64,000 nt of DNA from Ilyonectria destructans (Eukaryota; Ascomycota; Sordariomycetes; Hypocreales; Nectriaceae), in NCBI GenBank assembly GCA_020740775.1, contig JAHEWK010000008.1, positions 930,001 through 994,000 of the forward strand. The letters run 5' to 3'. Of this stretch, positions 23,330 to 35,195 are shown one piece after another; position 1 is the stretch's first letter; the number at the start of each line of letters is the position of its first letter. Both the position numbers and the translations under genes were made by a program. The notes beneath the pieces were generated by a model. The model did not search any database. It was not told the origin of the DNA and was given only the letters and a program-made list of their open reading frames with translations.

Positions 23330-25240
23330 ATCGACCAGGCTGCGCGGGGAGGTACCTACCCCCGTCAGGTATGGTGGCAGTTACAGCGATGCACTAAGAC
23401 CGCTAGAGAACGAGGCGGAGAGGTGGGGTGGCGGAGTCAGGTTTGAGTGGGCTCTTGGTGTATCCCTTGGGTGTGTTCGTGTTTTGGGTGGTGTAATAAC
23501 CGTCGCAGCGCAGACTATCCAGGCCTAGCTAATGCAAGTGCAGCTGTGCGTGCAGGTTCACGGTTGCAAGCTGTCTCTAGCATCGATCGAGGAGGCGAGA
23601 GCTAACTAGCAGTGAGAGGGATGGCTGGCGACGGTGGTGGGCGTGGTGATGGAGGCAATCGAGGCAATCGAGGCAAGCGATGTGAGGGATGGACGAGATG
23701 GAGGTGGTGGAGGTGGCGGCCATGGCGGCCATGATGACGGCCGTGACCCCCCCAATATGATGACGATAAGCGGTGACAAGCACTGACAAATGCACAATTC
23801 CATTTCAGCGCTGACGCTGCATGCGACTCTGCCCTCGTGGTGGATGACTCCCGCCGCGGACCCTGCGGCTCGCTGGCTGTCGAGCGCAGAGCTGAATGCG
23901 ACCTGAATGTGCTTCAGCCGTCTCTCTCTGCTATCGACAGGGGAGCCCCGCGGATGGACCCCCGGAGAGGCCTCGCAGACAGCGGCAATGTTACTGTGCC
24001 CAGATCATGGTGAGGGCCAGCCGAAACAAGACGAGTAGCAAGCCGCGAGAAAATACCACCTCGGGACTGAAGGCCACGGCCAGTGGCCATCGAGAAGAGG
24101 CGGGAATCTGTCGCAGCCCCCTGCCTCCCTTCTCGCATCTTCTTCTTCCTTTTGCCTCTTGGCCAAATGGCCACACGTCGTGCTCCGCTCCGCACCCCGT
24201 CGTCACCCTGGCCGGTGGTCGATGATGATCCAGAATTTGGAATAACCCATCGCTCGGCCCGCCGAGAGCACAGGGAAGATCCAGAAACCACAAACACGTC
24301 CCAGAAACAGATGCCGGCCAATGCCTTGACCAGCCTCTGCGAATCACGAACTAACTGTCTATCAAACTATCTTCTCCGGAATCCCGTCTGCCCGAACCCA
24401 TTTTGCGCACTCGGCATGCGTCTCTTCCACCTCGGATCTCACATCTCCTCCTCCATCTTACGCATGCCCAATCTCACTCTGCCCCTCCAAACTACGGGTA
24501 CGCCAGATGACCAATGTGGCTTGCCTGGGATGTCGTATCAGCTCGGCATCCACTGGAAGATGCCGTCAGATTAATTAATTGATCGAGCGCCTCTCTTGAC
24601 GGAGTCACTGTTGCGTTGCAGCAGAAACGTCATCACTATTCTTGGCATCTTAGTTGCAAGGTACCAAGGAATTAAGCCCAGCAACACCCAATGACTTACA
24701 GCCGCCAAGTGTCAAATATATGGACTCATGATATCGTTATTAGAGCCCAGGTACTTTGGGCGGCTCTTGGCAAAGACATTGAGAAATGAATGCTACGACC
24801 TCCCCTAATATGCAGAGGTATACCTAATTTAGCAGAGTTTCACAGTAGTCGAAAAACTGCTGCGTTATCCAGCCGCAATAACGAGAGTGACAGTTTGGTG
24901 GCATGCGCAGGCTCAATCCCTGTGGCCTGCACATCAACCACGGCCAGCTCCAACCGTCCGCATCCCACGAGGGGGCCACTAGTCTAACTACGTGAAGGCA
25001 CTATGCCCAGAGCCAAATAGCCATGTCAGACTCCATAAGCCTCGCGTAAACGAGTCTCCGCCATTTCTCAGAGCTCCCCAATCCCTTGCCCCAGGATAGC
25101 TGCAGAAGTCCATAACACCACAAGACGCCGCGCAACCAACCACAACCCATCCCACGCGCGGCATTTGCCATGCTGCAGGGCTCCGGCCAATTGCGACGCT
25201 GCGACGCTGCGACTTGACACCGGAATCCGGCCACGAGAGG

Positions 25241-25276
25241 GACCCTGGCGACCCTGGCGACCCTGGCAACCCTGGC
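25241..25276. repeat. Four 9-bp tandem copies (gaccctggc)
   Basis: Three perfect copies and a fourth with one change (aaccctggc). A cgacgctg-type repeat lies just before it near 25194-25212. Intergenic, no coding role visible. Confidence 0.85.
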
Positions 25277-27274
25277 ATGGCCTGCCAACAGAACCTAATA
25301 AGCAGTCGGCGAGTTTTGTGCCGTTTCTCGGGCTCCTCGTGGTTTCCTCCTGAAATCCATACACGCAGCTTTAAACAACGGGGCACTTTGAACCCCGGTC
25401 CCGTCTGCCCGCGTCTATGCACACCTCTTGGCCCCCAGGGAGAGAGAGAGTCCGTCTTGTCTTAGGCGGCTGCGGAGTTAAAGCGGAGTTTGAGCCTGGC
25501 TGTGACTAGCCGAAGTTATTGGACGTGGTGACGGCATAGACTGGAACCTGTCTTAGACATCATGATGGCTTCATTACCCCCCTAAACTCACTGTAAATCA
25601 GCCCTAACTCAGGTGGCAAGAATTCCAGCTGAATGACGCATCCAGAGAGCTTTCATTTAGATATCCATTATTCGCCACTTTGCTCTTGTGCTTCCCCGGC
25701 TGGCCCCGACGGGAGAACTCCCAACGCCGCCTCGCAACCCCATGCGCATCCACCTCCACTATCAGTCCAAGAGGGAGAAGGGAAAAAAGTGGACATGTCC
25801 CCAAATCAAGTCCTCGCCAGTACGAATACGTCGACGTCGCCCCCTCATTCCTGATCGATCGCTCTGAACATCCGTGAGGCTGTGCATCTTGCAACCCCGA
25901 CACTCACCGTCCCAGCCAAGGAGCCCCCAGTTGTGCCCAAAGCGCCATCTCCGCTGGCCCCCAGAGGGCCCCAGAGGGCAAGACGTCAATTAGTAATTCC
26001 TCGGTAAACATGGCGTACAACACATCGAGACGAGCACTGCCTCATCCCTTCGCCAAGCCCTCACATGGGACGAAAAAGTCCCTTCGGACAGCTCTTGTTT
26101 CACTGTCGTGTCGGGAGCGCCAATCCCTCCCCCCTCTTCTCCGCGTATCCGACCGCGTCTGCGACCCGGCGTCTTTGACACTTGGCTGTCATCTTCGGCA
26201 GTTTCGGGGCGAGTGCGCTGAGGCGTTGCCTAGGACCAGTTGGGAGCAAGACAGTTGTTGATGTGGGGGGATCAAGCAGGTTATATCAATTGGCTGATAT
26301 ACCGTTCGATATTCATGCATGCGTGGAAAGGCGCGTAGGATCCTTCAACCCTATAAATACTTTCAGCCGCCTCTCGTATCCAAGCTTGGTCCTTGGTAAA
26401 GCTAAATTGACAACCCGTGTATTGTCCATCTCACTCCGAGTACCGAGGTATATTGTACGAAATTACCAGCATTTCGCAGCCGTGGCTCCTCCCAGCATAA
26501 TATCAACCATTCAATCTCATGCGCTTCCATGGGACTCACAATAAGAGTCCTAAATGCGACCATACCATTTATGCTAATTTAGACAAGTGTTTTTATTTTG
26601 ATACAACCATTTAAGTTTGCCCAAATGTATCACACTGTATGCCTCTGCCTACAACATCCTTCTCGCACCGTTCACATTGATATTTGCTAAACACTATTTG
26701 GAATGAACCCTTCAGATGGGGTATATTGCTTTTGAAATCCGGGGGGCAAGCTTGTATTATATACACTAAACCTCTCTCCTAATCCTCAGCTCACCCACCC
26801 AAGATAGCTCCCCCTCACTGTCCCAGAGGTCATTTAAAAGGAGGCTTTGGACAAAAAGTGGAAGAACAAAGAAGATTTCGACCGTGAAAACGTCTCGTAG
26901 TACTTTTGTCTTCCCGGTTCCTGTCTCTTCTGGTTCTTTTCCCCCTTCCTGCCACTTCTTCTTATTCTTCCTCCACCCTTATGCTTCTATATGTCCTAGC
27001 TTTCCTTCCAGTTCAGATTAAAAGAAAAAAAATGTTTCCCGAGATCCCAATGGTGGTACCACATTCAAACGCCGAACAGAATGCTTCTCGCCGCTAGGGT
27101 GGGGAATCCGTGAGAAGATAAAATAGAGAAAAGAAAGACACCCCATGGCGGTAGTAGTTGGTAGTCGACGGTTGTCAAACTATCCTTGATGATGCAACGA
27201 CAAGATGCAACGGCAATGTACAGAACGCTCAGATTTGAGACAAAACAAACGCGCAAAAGGAGTGGTGCGCAGTT

Positions 27275-29226
27275 TTAGATCCTTTCCTGGAATCGTGACG
27301 GTGAACCCCACGATCCGTCCTGAGATGCTACCGACCCACCCCCGATTGAATCTCCGAGCGCGTCTGAGTCTGGGCGTGGTCGTGAAATTGGATCAGAGAA
27401 TGGGTTCTCTTCTTTGATTGGAGTGCGCGCCGGGCCTGTTCGAATAACCGGCACGCCGCTAACAGGTCGCATTGGGGATCCCAAAGCAAGTCGGGTTGAG
27501 CCTCCTTCAGAGGGGTTAAACGCCTGTGAACCTCTCCAGTAGTCCGTGTGACCGCTAGCAACGCTGTCACGGTCACGAGGATCCGAGTATCCATCACCAC
27601 CCGTGTGGAGAACCGAGTGCAATTTCTTGCCGGACACTCGGTAGAATCCCCGCTCACCACTCGGCGCTGGCTCCGGTGGTGTTTGGTTTCTTTTGCCTGT
27701 CAAACCTGCCAGGGCGGCAGCGACAGCAAAAGGTCCTGTGCGCTCTGCCATGGCTCCACCGCTTCCGCTCCCAGAGTCACCGCCAGTGATGAGACCCTTG
27801 ACATTCGATCTAGGCGGGCTGTCTCCCAGCAATGATTGGTTGCCCTGTCTCTTCTTGTACTTGAGGGCGAGCATGATCAGAAGAGCCAGTACAGCGACAC
27901 CAGCAATGCTTCCCACAACACCACCAAGAACCTGCTTCTGGGTCGTCGAGAGAGTTCCACCTGACGATCCCTCTGCGTCGGAAGTAGTCGTCGAGTCGGC
28001 AGGTTGGCTGGCGGCTGTGGCGTCTTCACCACCGCTGCCGCCTCCGTCGGCGTACAGCGTGGAAGTCCAGGTCTCAGTCGAGTAAGAGTAGATTGTAGAC
28101 GAAAGAATAGTCGAGGACAGATCAGTAGTGTCAGTGGTTTCTGTAGTTGCGGAAGAAGTGAACGAGGAAATGGAAGAAGAAGTCAAAGAGCGCGTGCTAG
28201 ATGTTGACAGAATGTTCTTCAACACCGAGAAGGTGGTCGAATCGGAGGCGGTGGCATCAGGAGTGGTATGGGAGCTTGCTCCAGGTGTTGTGTATAAGTT
28301 GGTCCCTGTGAGAATGGTTTGACTTGAGGTGGAGCTCAAAGCTAATAACAGCACGGGTCAGTTCACTATATAATTCCACAACATATAGGACAGGGGAACA
28401 TACCAGCTGTTGGCGTAGAGTTTGTGCCGTTTAAGGCTCCATTAATACCAGTGCCGATTGAGGCGCCGGGTGTCTGCGCCGAATCCTGAGTGTCCAGAGG
28501 AAGCGAGTAGGTCGCTGAGAGGAGGTCAGAGGAAGAGACCGTAGGAACCAAGTAGACCGCGGAGCCAGCATTGGAAGTAGTGGCATCCGCGGCGGGAGTG
28601 GTGGTTGCCTCTGGCGGGGTCATATCGTCCGAGGACTGCGCAACATTATCGGTGGAAGCCGGATTCGAGGCTGGAGCCGCCTCAGTGGACGAATCCGGGT
28701 TGGACGCGGAGACGGTGCTACCCGAAGCCGAATCAACAACGATGGTGTTGGTGTCTCCGTAGAGAGTCTGAACCGCGATAGGAGAGCCGACGGAATCGAC
28801 GACCTGGACGACGGAGACAGTCTGGACAACCTGAGTGACGTATCCAGTGGCAGTGTCGTCGCGAATCTCGAGCTTGAGGGGGGCGGTCTGGGCGTCACGG
28901 TACTGGAGGCGGCGGTGGGAGTGACGCAGGCGAGAGACAGTGTCGATGCTTCGTTCAGAGTCGTCTTGATCCTCACTTGGGCCTTGGTGGTCGTCCTGGT
29001 TGGCGTTGGCGTCGACGTCGACGTCGCGGTAGTCGTGGCGATGCAGATGAGCGTGGCGCTTGCCGCTGCTGGAACGAGCGTGGGGGGAGTATGCGTTCGA
29101 GTGAGAATGAGAGTGAGAGTTGGAATATGAAGACGAAGACGATGACGATGACGAGTCTGAGGAAGACAAAGGCGGATCGACATCAGGGGCCTGAGCGAGT
29201 GAAGGTCCGCTGGATGAGTAAGTCAT
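27275..29226 (-). CDS. Ser/Thr-rich single-pass membrane protein, N-terminus uncertain
   Basis: Exons are 28404-29226 and 27275-28341 (donor GTATGT, acceptor TTATTAG), 629 aa from the first in-frame ATG. Visible parts: poly-Ser and His-rich N-terminus; a hydrophobic/Val-rich stretch GYVTQVVQTVSVVQVVDSVG; about 250 residues rich in Ser/Thr, likely O-glycosylated; one transmembrane helix at about residues 412-434 (GGVVGSIAGVAVLALLIMLA); then a KYKKRQ stop-transfer and a basic, Pro/Ser-rich cytoplasmic tail. This layout resembles cell-wall sensors or mucin-like receptors, but no WSC, CFEM or other named domain is visible. No signal peptide was found: the frame stays open 5' of 29226 through Thr-Pro repeats to a TAG near 29381, with no ATG. 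A spliced upstream exon or a sequence error in the repeat may hide it. Confidence 0.7.
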
Positions 29227-29265
29227 GGTTGGTCGTGACCCGTGGGCGTGGGCGGCCAGGGGAGG

Positions 29266-29356
29266 CGTAGGCGTATGCGTCGGCGTAGGCGCAGCGTTGG
29301 CGAAAAGCGATCCAAATGGCACTGGCGCTGGCGTAGGCGTAGGCGTAGGCGTAGAC
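29266..29356. repeat. Degenerate hexamer repeat (ggcgta)n
   Basis: Two runs of ggcgta units (about 29266-29300 and 29327-29354). On the minus strand they read TACGCC and would encode Thr-Pro repeats in the frame of the membrane protein. The repeat sits just where that gene's start is missing. Confidence 0.8.
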
Positions 29357-30193
29357 CGGCCTTGGACCAGGAAGCCTGGAGCCTAGCAACCTGCAAAGTG
29401 TGGCGATGCGTAGAGCGGGACGGGATAGCACGTTGGCGTTGGTCCCTGGGTGCCGTTCTGGGGCTGGCGGATTGCGGATTGCGTATGCGCCTGTACGTTT
29501 TTGCGGGGGCCTCCTCTAAAAAAACGAACAAAACTGGGAACCGAAAGGACGAGCCGTCAACCGTATTCGCTAACGGGGGCGCGGCTCAGTAGTCGAGTCG
29601 AAGGATTTTAGTGAGAGTTCCAAATCCAGAACGCTGAACGAGCAGAAAATAGAGCGAGTGCGATGCGAGTCGTCGTCGTGGTCGTCGTGGCGAAGGGCTG
29701 TGTTGCTGGTAGCAGGCCTACTACATAGCCAGAATCGTCCCCAACGGTCGTGCGTCCGGTGTGGTGCTGATTGTCAAATCCAACTCTTTTCTTTGCTGCT
29801 TGCTTGCATGCAACTGTATTTCCTTTGCCTTCCCTTGCTTGCTTGTTGTTGGACTTCCTTTGTTTCCTTCTTCCTTCCTTTCCTTTCTTTCGTGCTTGTC
29901 CCGATAAATTCCTGGCAACAAATCCCTGGCGCCTTTGTTGTCGTCTCCCGTTGAAAGAATAAATGAGTGGCTGATCCCGTTCGTCACCGTGGTCGGGGGG
30001 TCGGGATCGGGGCTGGACAGGGTATCGACAGCGGGCGGTCTTGGTGTTGCGCGATTGTTCTCGACGTGGATCCGGTCCTTGGCTCTCCTTGCATCAACAT
30101 CAACAGCAGCGCCCAGCGGTCGACAATGGCATGGCGGCACGGCACAAAGTCGACGATGCGGGTGGAAGAGGAGGAAAGGTTAAAGAGCGACTG

Positions 30194-30220
30194 GGAGGAG
30201 GAGGAGGAGGAGGAGGAGGG
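30194..30220. repeat. (GGA)n microsatellite
   Basis: Eight GGA units in the upstream region of the minus-strand membrane-protein gene. Confidence 0.85.
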
Positions 30221-31247
30221 GGTGGGAATGCGAGAGAACGGGTGAACGAGCGTGGTGTGTGAGTGAGCGAGCGATCTGCAGCGCGCGAGAGTGGGCAGCG
30301 ACTACACTAAATGACGAGGCGCCGTCGTTCGGACCGTAAAAGTGGTACCTACTCTCCGGGTGTGCACACGCACAGTCGTCTCTACAACGGCATCTATGTA
30401 AGTGCCCCCTTCCCTCCTGGAAGCCGTGGAGCGCTTTCTCCTTGAATCCCAGATGGGGGGGATGGGCTAATTGGAATCGGCCCCCCGGAAACGCCCAAAG
30501 GAAAGCCAGCAGCCCGTGATCCTGGGCTCCATGGCCCCAGTGGCCCTGCGAGATGGGAAATAATCTCGCTTGAAATGGACGCGGTGGCTCTCAGGTCTCC
30601 GGAGAGGCCAATCAGCGCTCTGCAGCCGCACGACATCCTGGGACTCTTCGGTGGACAAGCATTGACTAGGGTGGCATCAACTGCTCCGAGTGGGCTAGAG
30701 CCTGTGCCTGGACATGGATGCCATCCGCCATCAGGGCTCGGCGACAGGAACAGGAACAGCGCAGTTGCGGCAGCAAGCAATGGTGACATGGGTGAGGCCA
30801 TGGGGACGGCGGCCACAACTGCGCGCTTCTTTCGCCTGTCACCACCTCCTCCAGGATTCTATCCAACCCATCCCACCATCGATCCATCGATCCATCCCAC
30901 GAACTTACGGAGAGGGGGGCGCCCTCACATCTGACTCCAGGGCCCCGACGGTCACAGCGGTGTTGGTGGGTTCTCGGGGAGAGGCGAGGAGACATACTAC
31001 GTAGCTGGCACGGGCTGGAAACCTGGCTGGAATCCATCCATCGCTGGCATGGGGCACATCGGGGTGGATAGATGATAGATCCATCTTACGCACAACAGCA
31101 TGTCGGGAGGGTACGTACGTCCATACGTACAGCAGTTCCGTCAAGCACGGGATGAGTTTGGGAGTGGTATTTTTGGCCACGCGAGGGTCGGGTCGAGACG
31201 TGATGAATGGATACGAAGGCGGGCGGCGGTTCCATCAGCCAACTCAC

Positions 31248-31263
31248 CGTACTACGTAGTACG
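31248..31263. other. 16-bp perfect palindrome around TACGTA
   Basis: CGTACTACGTAGTACG is its own reverse complement. Related TACGTA-centred words recur at 30995, 31111-31130, 33969, 34403, 41221 and 42102. Candidate dimeric-factor site or remnant of a short repeat family. Confidence 0.7.
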
Positions 31264-34200
31264 CACAGCACCCGTACCTGACGATCCAACACTCACCGTC
31301 TGTGACCAGGTCGTGTGGACGGGTTCGTACTGGAGCACGGAGTCGTGGGACTTCAAAAAGCCCGTTGGAAAACCCGCATGCATTATCACGCTGCACCCGC
31401 TGCACCATGCTTGCACCGACCGCTATGCACCGAAACGTCGCCTGCATGTTCGTGCCTGTATCTGCGTTGGCGCGTGCATGACGAAGAAGAAAACCGGTCC
31501 CTTCTCGTATGAAAATAGACTACAGGGCCCGTTAGGTGGGTGTCGACAGCAGAGAGCGTTGTTTTTTTGGCCGCCTTGCATATCTCTCGGCTCGTATTCC
31601 CACCGACGCGCAGCATCACCGACACTAGCCAGTTTTATTATTGCAGTACGAACGGCGCAATTCACACGATCCTCTACATTTTGCGTGCGCGTTGCTTAGC
31701 ATGGATTTTTAACCCACATGCCACGGATGCTTCTTCCCGAGGCGTTAACCTGAGGCCCTTTCTCCGGTGGCCGTCGTGAGCTAGAGTTACAGATTTACAG
31801 CCTTTGGGACCTTATTCCATCACACACGGACGCTAATAAGCGGCACTCGGACAGCGCACTGAGTATTAGTTACAATATTCGACTTTGTGCACAACGGTGC
31901 ATGGCAGTTTAGAGTAGTTAGCGTTGTAGTGACACTAGTTGGCTGGTCTAGTCACGCGGGGACTGAGCATCCGTCCCCTCCATTCATATTACACAATTAG
32001 CCGTAACATAGTGTAAATGTGTGTATCCAGCCCATGTGGAAGGTTGATGTGCTGCAGTGTTACGGCGACTTCCGTTCAACCAACCGCCATGGCCATGGGC
32101 TCCAGGGTCGACATGGACTAGGCCCATCTGGAAGGATCACGGTGTGGTAGTGCAAGGCGCGAACGGGTCTCCCAAAACGCGACAATTGAACGTGGCCGAT
32201 CGCCTGCAAGGGATGCGGACACGCTGAGAGACCAGGGCATGGGAATGTGAATCACCAATCCCCCCATGCCAGGCAAACTCCGAGACATGCTCACACTTAC
32301 ACAACACGCACACACATTAGTGGTACACCGAGAAAAAGACAAGACAAAGGGGATGGAGGAGGAGCCGGACCAATCTCATTTACCCGAGTAGCCACTGAGT
32401 CACTGATTGATTTACCTGATCCTCGCGACTGACGACACGATACGACATGGGCTTGACGCGAGGATTGACGGTGATTAGGGTGACGACGACTCGAGCCAGG
32501 GACCCGCGCCCCATGGCCAACAGCCCACGGCTCGCGTTCTGGCCATGCCGCCCACCCGATGGAATTGCGCCCAGGACTGCAGCTCCAGCTCTTCAAGGAT
32601 CCAGGCTAAGTTAGGAGCAAGGGAGAAACGGAACACCTGAAGGTCGCTGGGGGGTCGTGGTGGGTGCAATATTCCAGGCCATGGGAGGACGAAGCCACGG
32701 GGGCAATCCATGGCCACGGGTCGTTGGGCTCCTCTGCGAATCCTCCTAATCCGGTCAGAGCTTGGGTCAGGTGTATTTTTGGAATCCTACCGGCCGCGGA
32801 TGGGATGTTTCGTGCTTTTTTTCCCTTCCTGGCTCTTCAAAGCTTGGCTCTTTTGCTTGGCGCTCTCTTCTTAGCTGTGCCACTTTGTGCGAGTGAGTAC
32901 GGGAATGAGAGTGATTGCGCGAAACCACGCGCGCCTCGTGGCGACGGAATGTGACATTTTGTGTCCGCCATCCCAGAAGGACAACAGAGACACCAAGTGC
33001 AACGGCGAGCAGAGTCCTCGGCCTCGTCCTCGTGCTATTCCCCGATGTAACCGTCGTTCCCATGAGCATCCCGGGCTGCCGCTGGCCAAATGCAGGTACA
33101 GAACTCTGCCGACAGACTATCGACTGCCACAATCCGGCGCCTCGACCTGTTTGGGCGTTTTACCAGTCACCAGGTCGCCAGGGCAATCCCATCATCTCCT
33201 CTTCGATCTCGTCCCAGCTCTCGCAATTCAATTCGTCCGTGCCATCCCGATGTCGATTTCCCGTCTGACTACAGAGCAGCCCACACCGATTCGCCCCCAA
33301 CTCTCAAGGCCAATCAACACATGGCCTTCTCGAAGTTGCAAAGAAACCCCGTCCCCTGTTGCCCTCTCGTTCTGTTCTGTTCCGTTTCGCTGCACACGCC
33401 GCAGACGCACTCGGGGGCCCGCTAATTTCCCGCTCGGAAGAGCGCTGCTTCTTCGTACCTGGCGCCGGCTTGCCCACTTCCAGCCATGGTCCGTATCGCC
33501 CCATGCTTGGGAGCTTGGGGCGAGAGCTCAAAGACCTTGCCAGTGACAGACCACAACGCAGGAAATCTGGCATGGATGCTGGCCCTGGTGTCGGCCCAGC
33601 TACCGAAGTGGGACGGAGAATTCAGACAGGGACGCTCCGTTGGGCGGATTAACGCGCGGTCTGCGCACAGTTGGGAGCCGTAGGACTTGGTGTAACTTTG
33701 GGCCAATATGGGTCGCTCTGGATGGTCTGGATGGCCTGGAACCTGGTTCGTGACTCCCTTTTTCATCCGTGTCTTTGCTTCTTTTTTCGACGGGTGGCTG
33801 TGGTCATAATGTTTGATTGTGCGATGACCCCCTTTCGCCGTTCGGTGAAAGGAAAGCAACTTAGCCCACCGACCAAGACCAATGCCATACGCATATTATG
33901 AGTGTGTTCATAGCTACACACTTCGTACATGCTTTTTGGCAAATGTCACAAATCTGAGTCTTGGTGGCCTACTACGTACTGCGAAGCCATCCGGCCGAGC
34001 GACGCGGAACAGTGTTGACCCTTGCCGCACAGTTGCACCAGCGCTGGATCTGGAGTGAAATCCATCGATATCGAAAGACTTATGACGCAGGGACCCAGAA
34101 ATGATAAAGACCAGGCCTCACGGAGATGATATCGCAGTATATCATGCCCCATATCACCAGTCGCTTCTGACATCCTGGGTTCATCATCATTTACCCGCAC

Positions 34201-35195
34201 CGGCCCTGACAGGACAGAGCATCTCGCTAGGAGCACAGTTGCATTTGCGTCGAATAGATCGGACCCCGACGGGGCCCGTTGACGCCATAATCATACTTCT
34301 ATTATAGACCATGCATGTCAACATGTAATTTCCCATGGAGCCCCTCTCTGGTAGGCATTGTATTTGACGATAGCCTAAAGTGGTAGTTGAGGTCTAACTC
34401 ACCACGTACGTAATGGTACTAGTACGCCCTGAGGGTTCTTCCCCGTTTCCTGTCGCTACCAAATGGAATGGCGCTTGGTGGTTAGTGGAGTGGCTGAGTG
34501 CAGCACACGTCAATTGGGCATGCGCCTCAGTGGCAAAGCATCTCAGTGGGTGACCAAGATAGTTAGCAATCAATATTCAGCTTGCCAACTTGTCCAAGAA
34601 TTCGCCGCATCTGCGTTGTGTTGTTGCCTTGTTGGGACGCAGTTGGGTCGAACGAACCATTCTGGTGGGGATCAACGAGCCATACAAAGCAGAGTCCCGT
34701 GGAAAGACAGCCAGTTTTTCTTCCCTTCTCAAATCACGATTCTGCTGTAGGGTGGCAGGTAACTTATCCAACAGCAACGCCGCAGTGCAGCACCAGCGCA
34801 GCAACAGTGGTGCTTTTTTACTCGGTCTAGAGTGCAGCTCGAATCTTGCATCCTTGCCTCTCGACAGTTTCGAATGTCCAAGGGAGAATCCAGGTCTGCT
34901 TTGTCAGTCGACTGAAGTGGATGATGAATGATTGAGTGACATCCTTGGCGAAATCGTCCTACCGCTCGCTACCCCACGTGCGACAACTCACTCACCAGCT
35001 CACTCACTCGCATACACACCACGCATTCACTCACCGTCGTTTCTCGCTGTATCTGTAAGTAGTGAGTGTTGGTGACTGGGCGCGCAAGGGAAAGACTTCT
35101 CCTCCACGGCCACCGGAGAGCTTTCTCCGTGTTCAACACCCCTCACCTGAACCAGATCTCCCTGATATCGTATCCCCCGCCATATTCATTTCATC

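Larger units (their letters stand above)
22708..27274. other. 4.6-kb intergenic region
   Basis: The left part is the leader and promoter of the Zn(II)2Cys6 gene. It is free of minus-strand ATGs for several hundred bases and holds a GC-rich repeat (22820-22857) and a TG-rich run near 23058-23085. The middle holds tandem repeats at 23303-23329 and 25241-25276. From about 24.6 kb and again at 26.5-27.1 kb it is more AT-rich; the right end is probably the 3' untranslated region of the membrane-protein gene. No open frame here shows a family signature. Confidence 0.6.
29227..35195. other. 6-kb intergenic region between the membrane-protein and hydrolase genes
   Basis: It holds the promoter/leader of the membrane protein, including a CT-rich tract (29815-29901) and a GGA run (30194-30220). 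TACGTA palindromes occur at 30995, 31111-31130, 31248-31263, 33969 and 34403. The right end has CACTCA-type repeats (about 34985-35030), probably at the hydrolase transcription start. Open frames such as 31100-31699 and 32887-33546 lack domains and natural composition. No gene called. Confidence 0.55.

Noticed and set aside
31100..31699. 199-codon plus-strand frame near the 16-bp palindrome
   Set aside because: No recognisable domain or sensible composition; it lies among TACGTA repeats and looks like promoter DNA.
32887..33546. 219-codon plus-strand frame between the membrane-protein and hydrolase genes
   Set aside because: Arg/Pro/Ser/Cys-rich composition, no domain, no splice-supported extension, and similarly long frames overlap it on the other strand.
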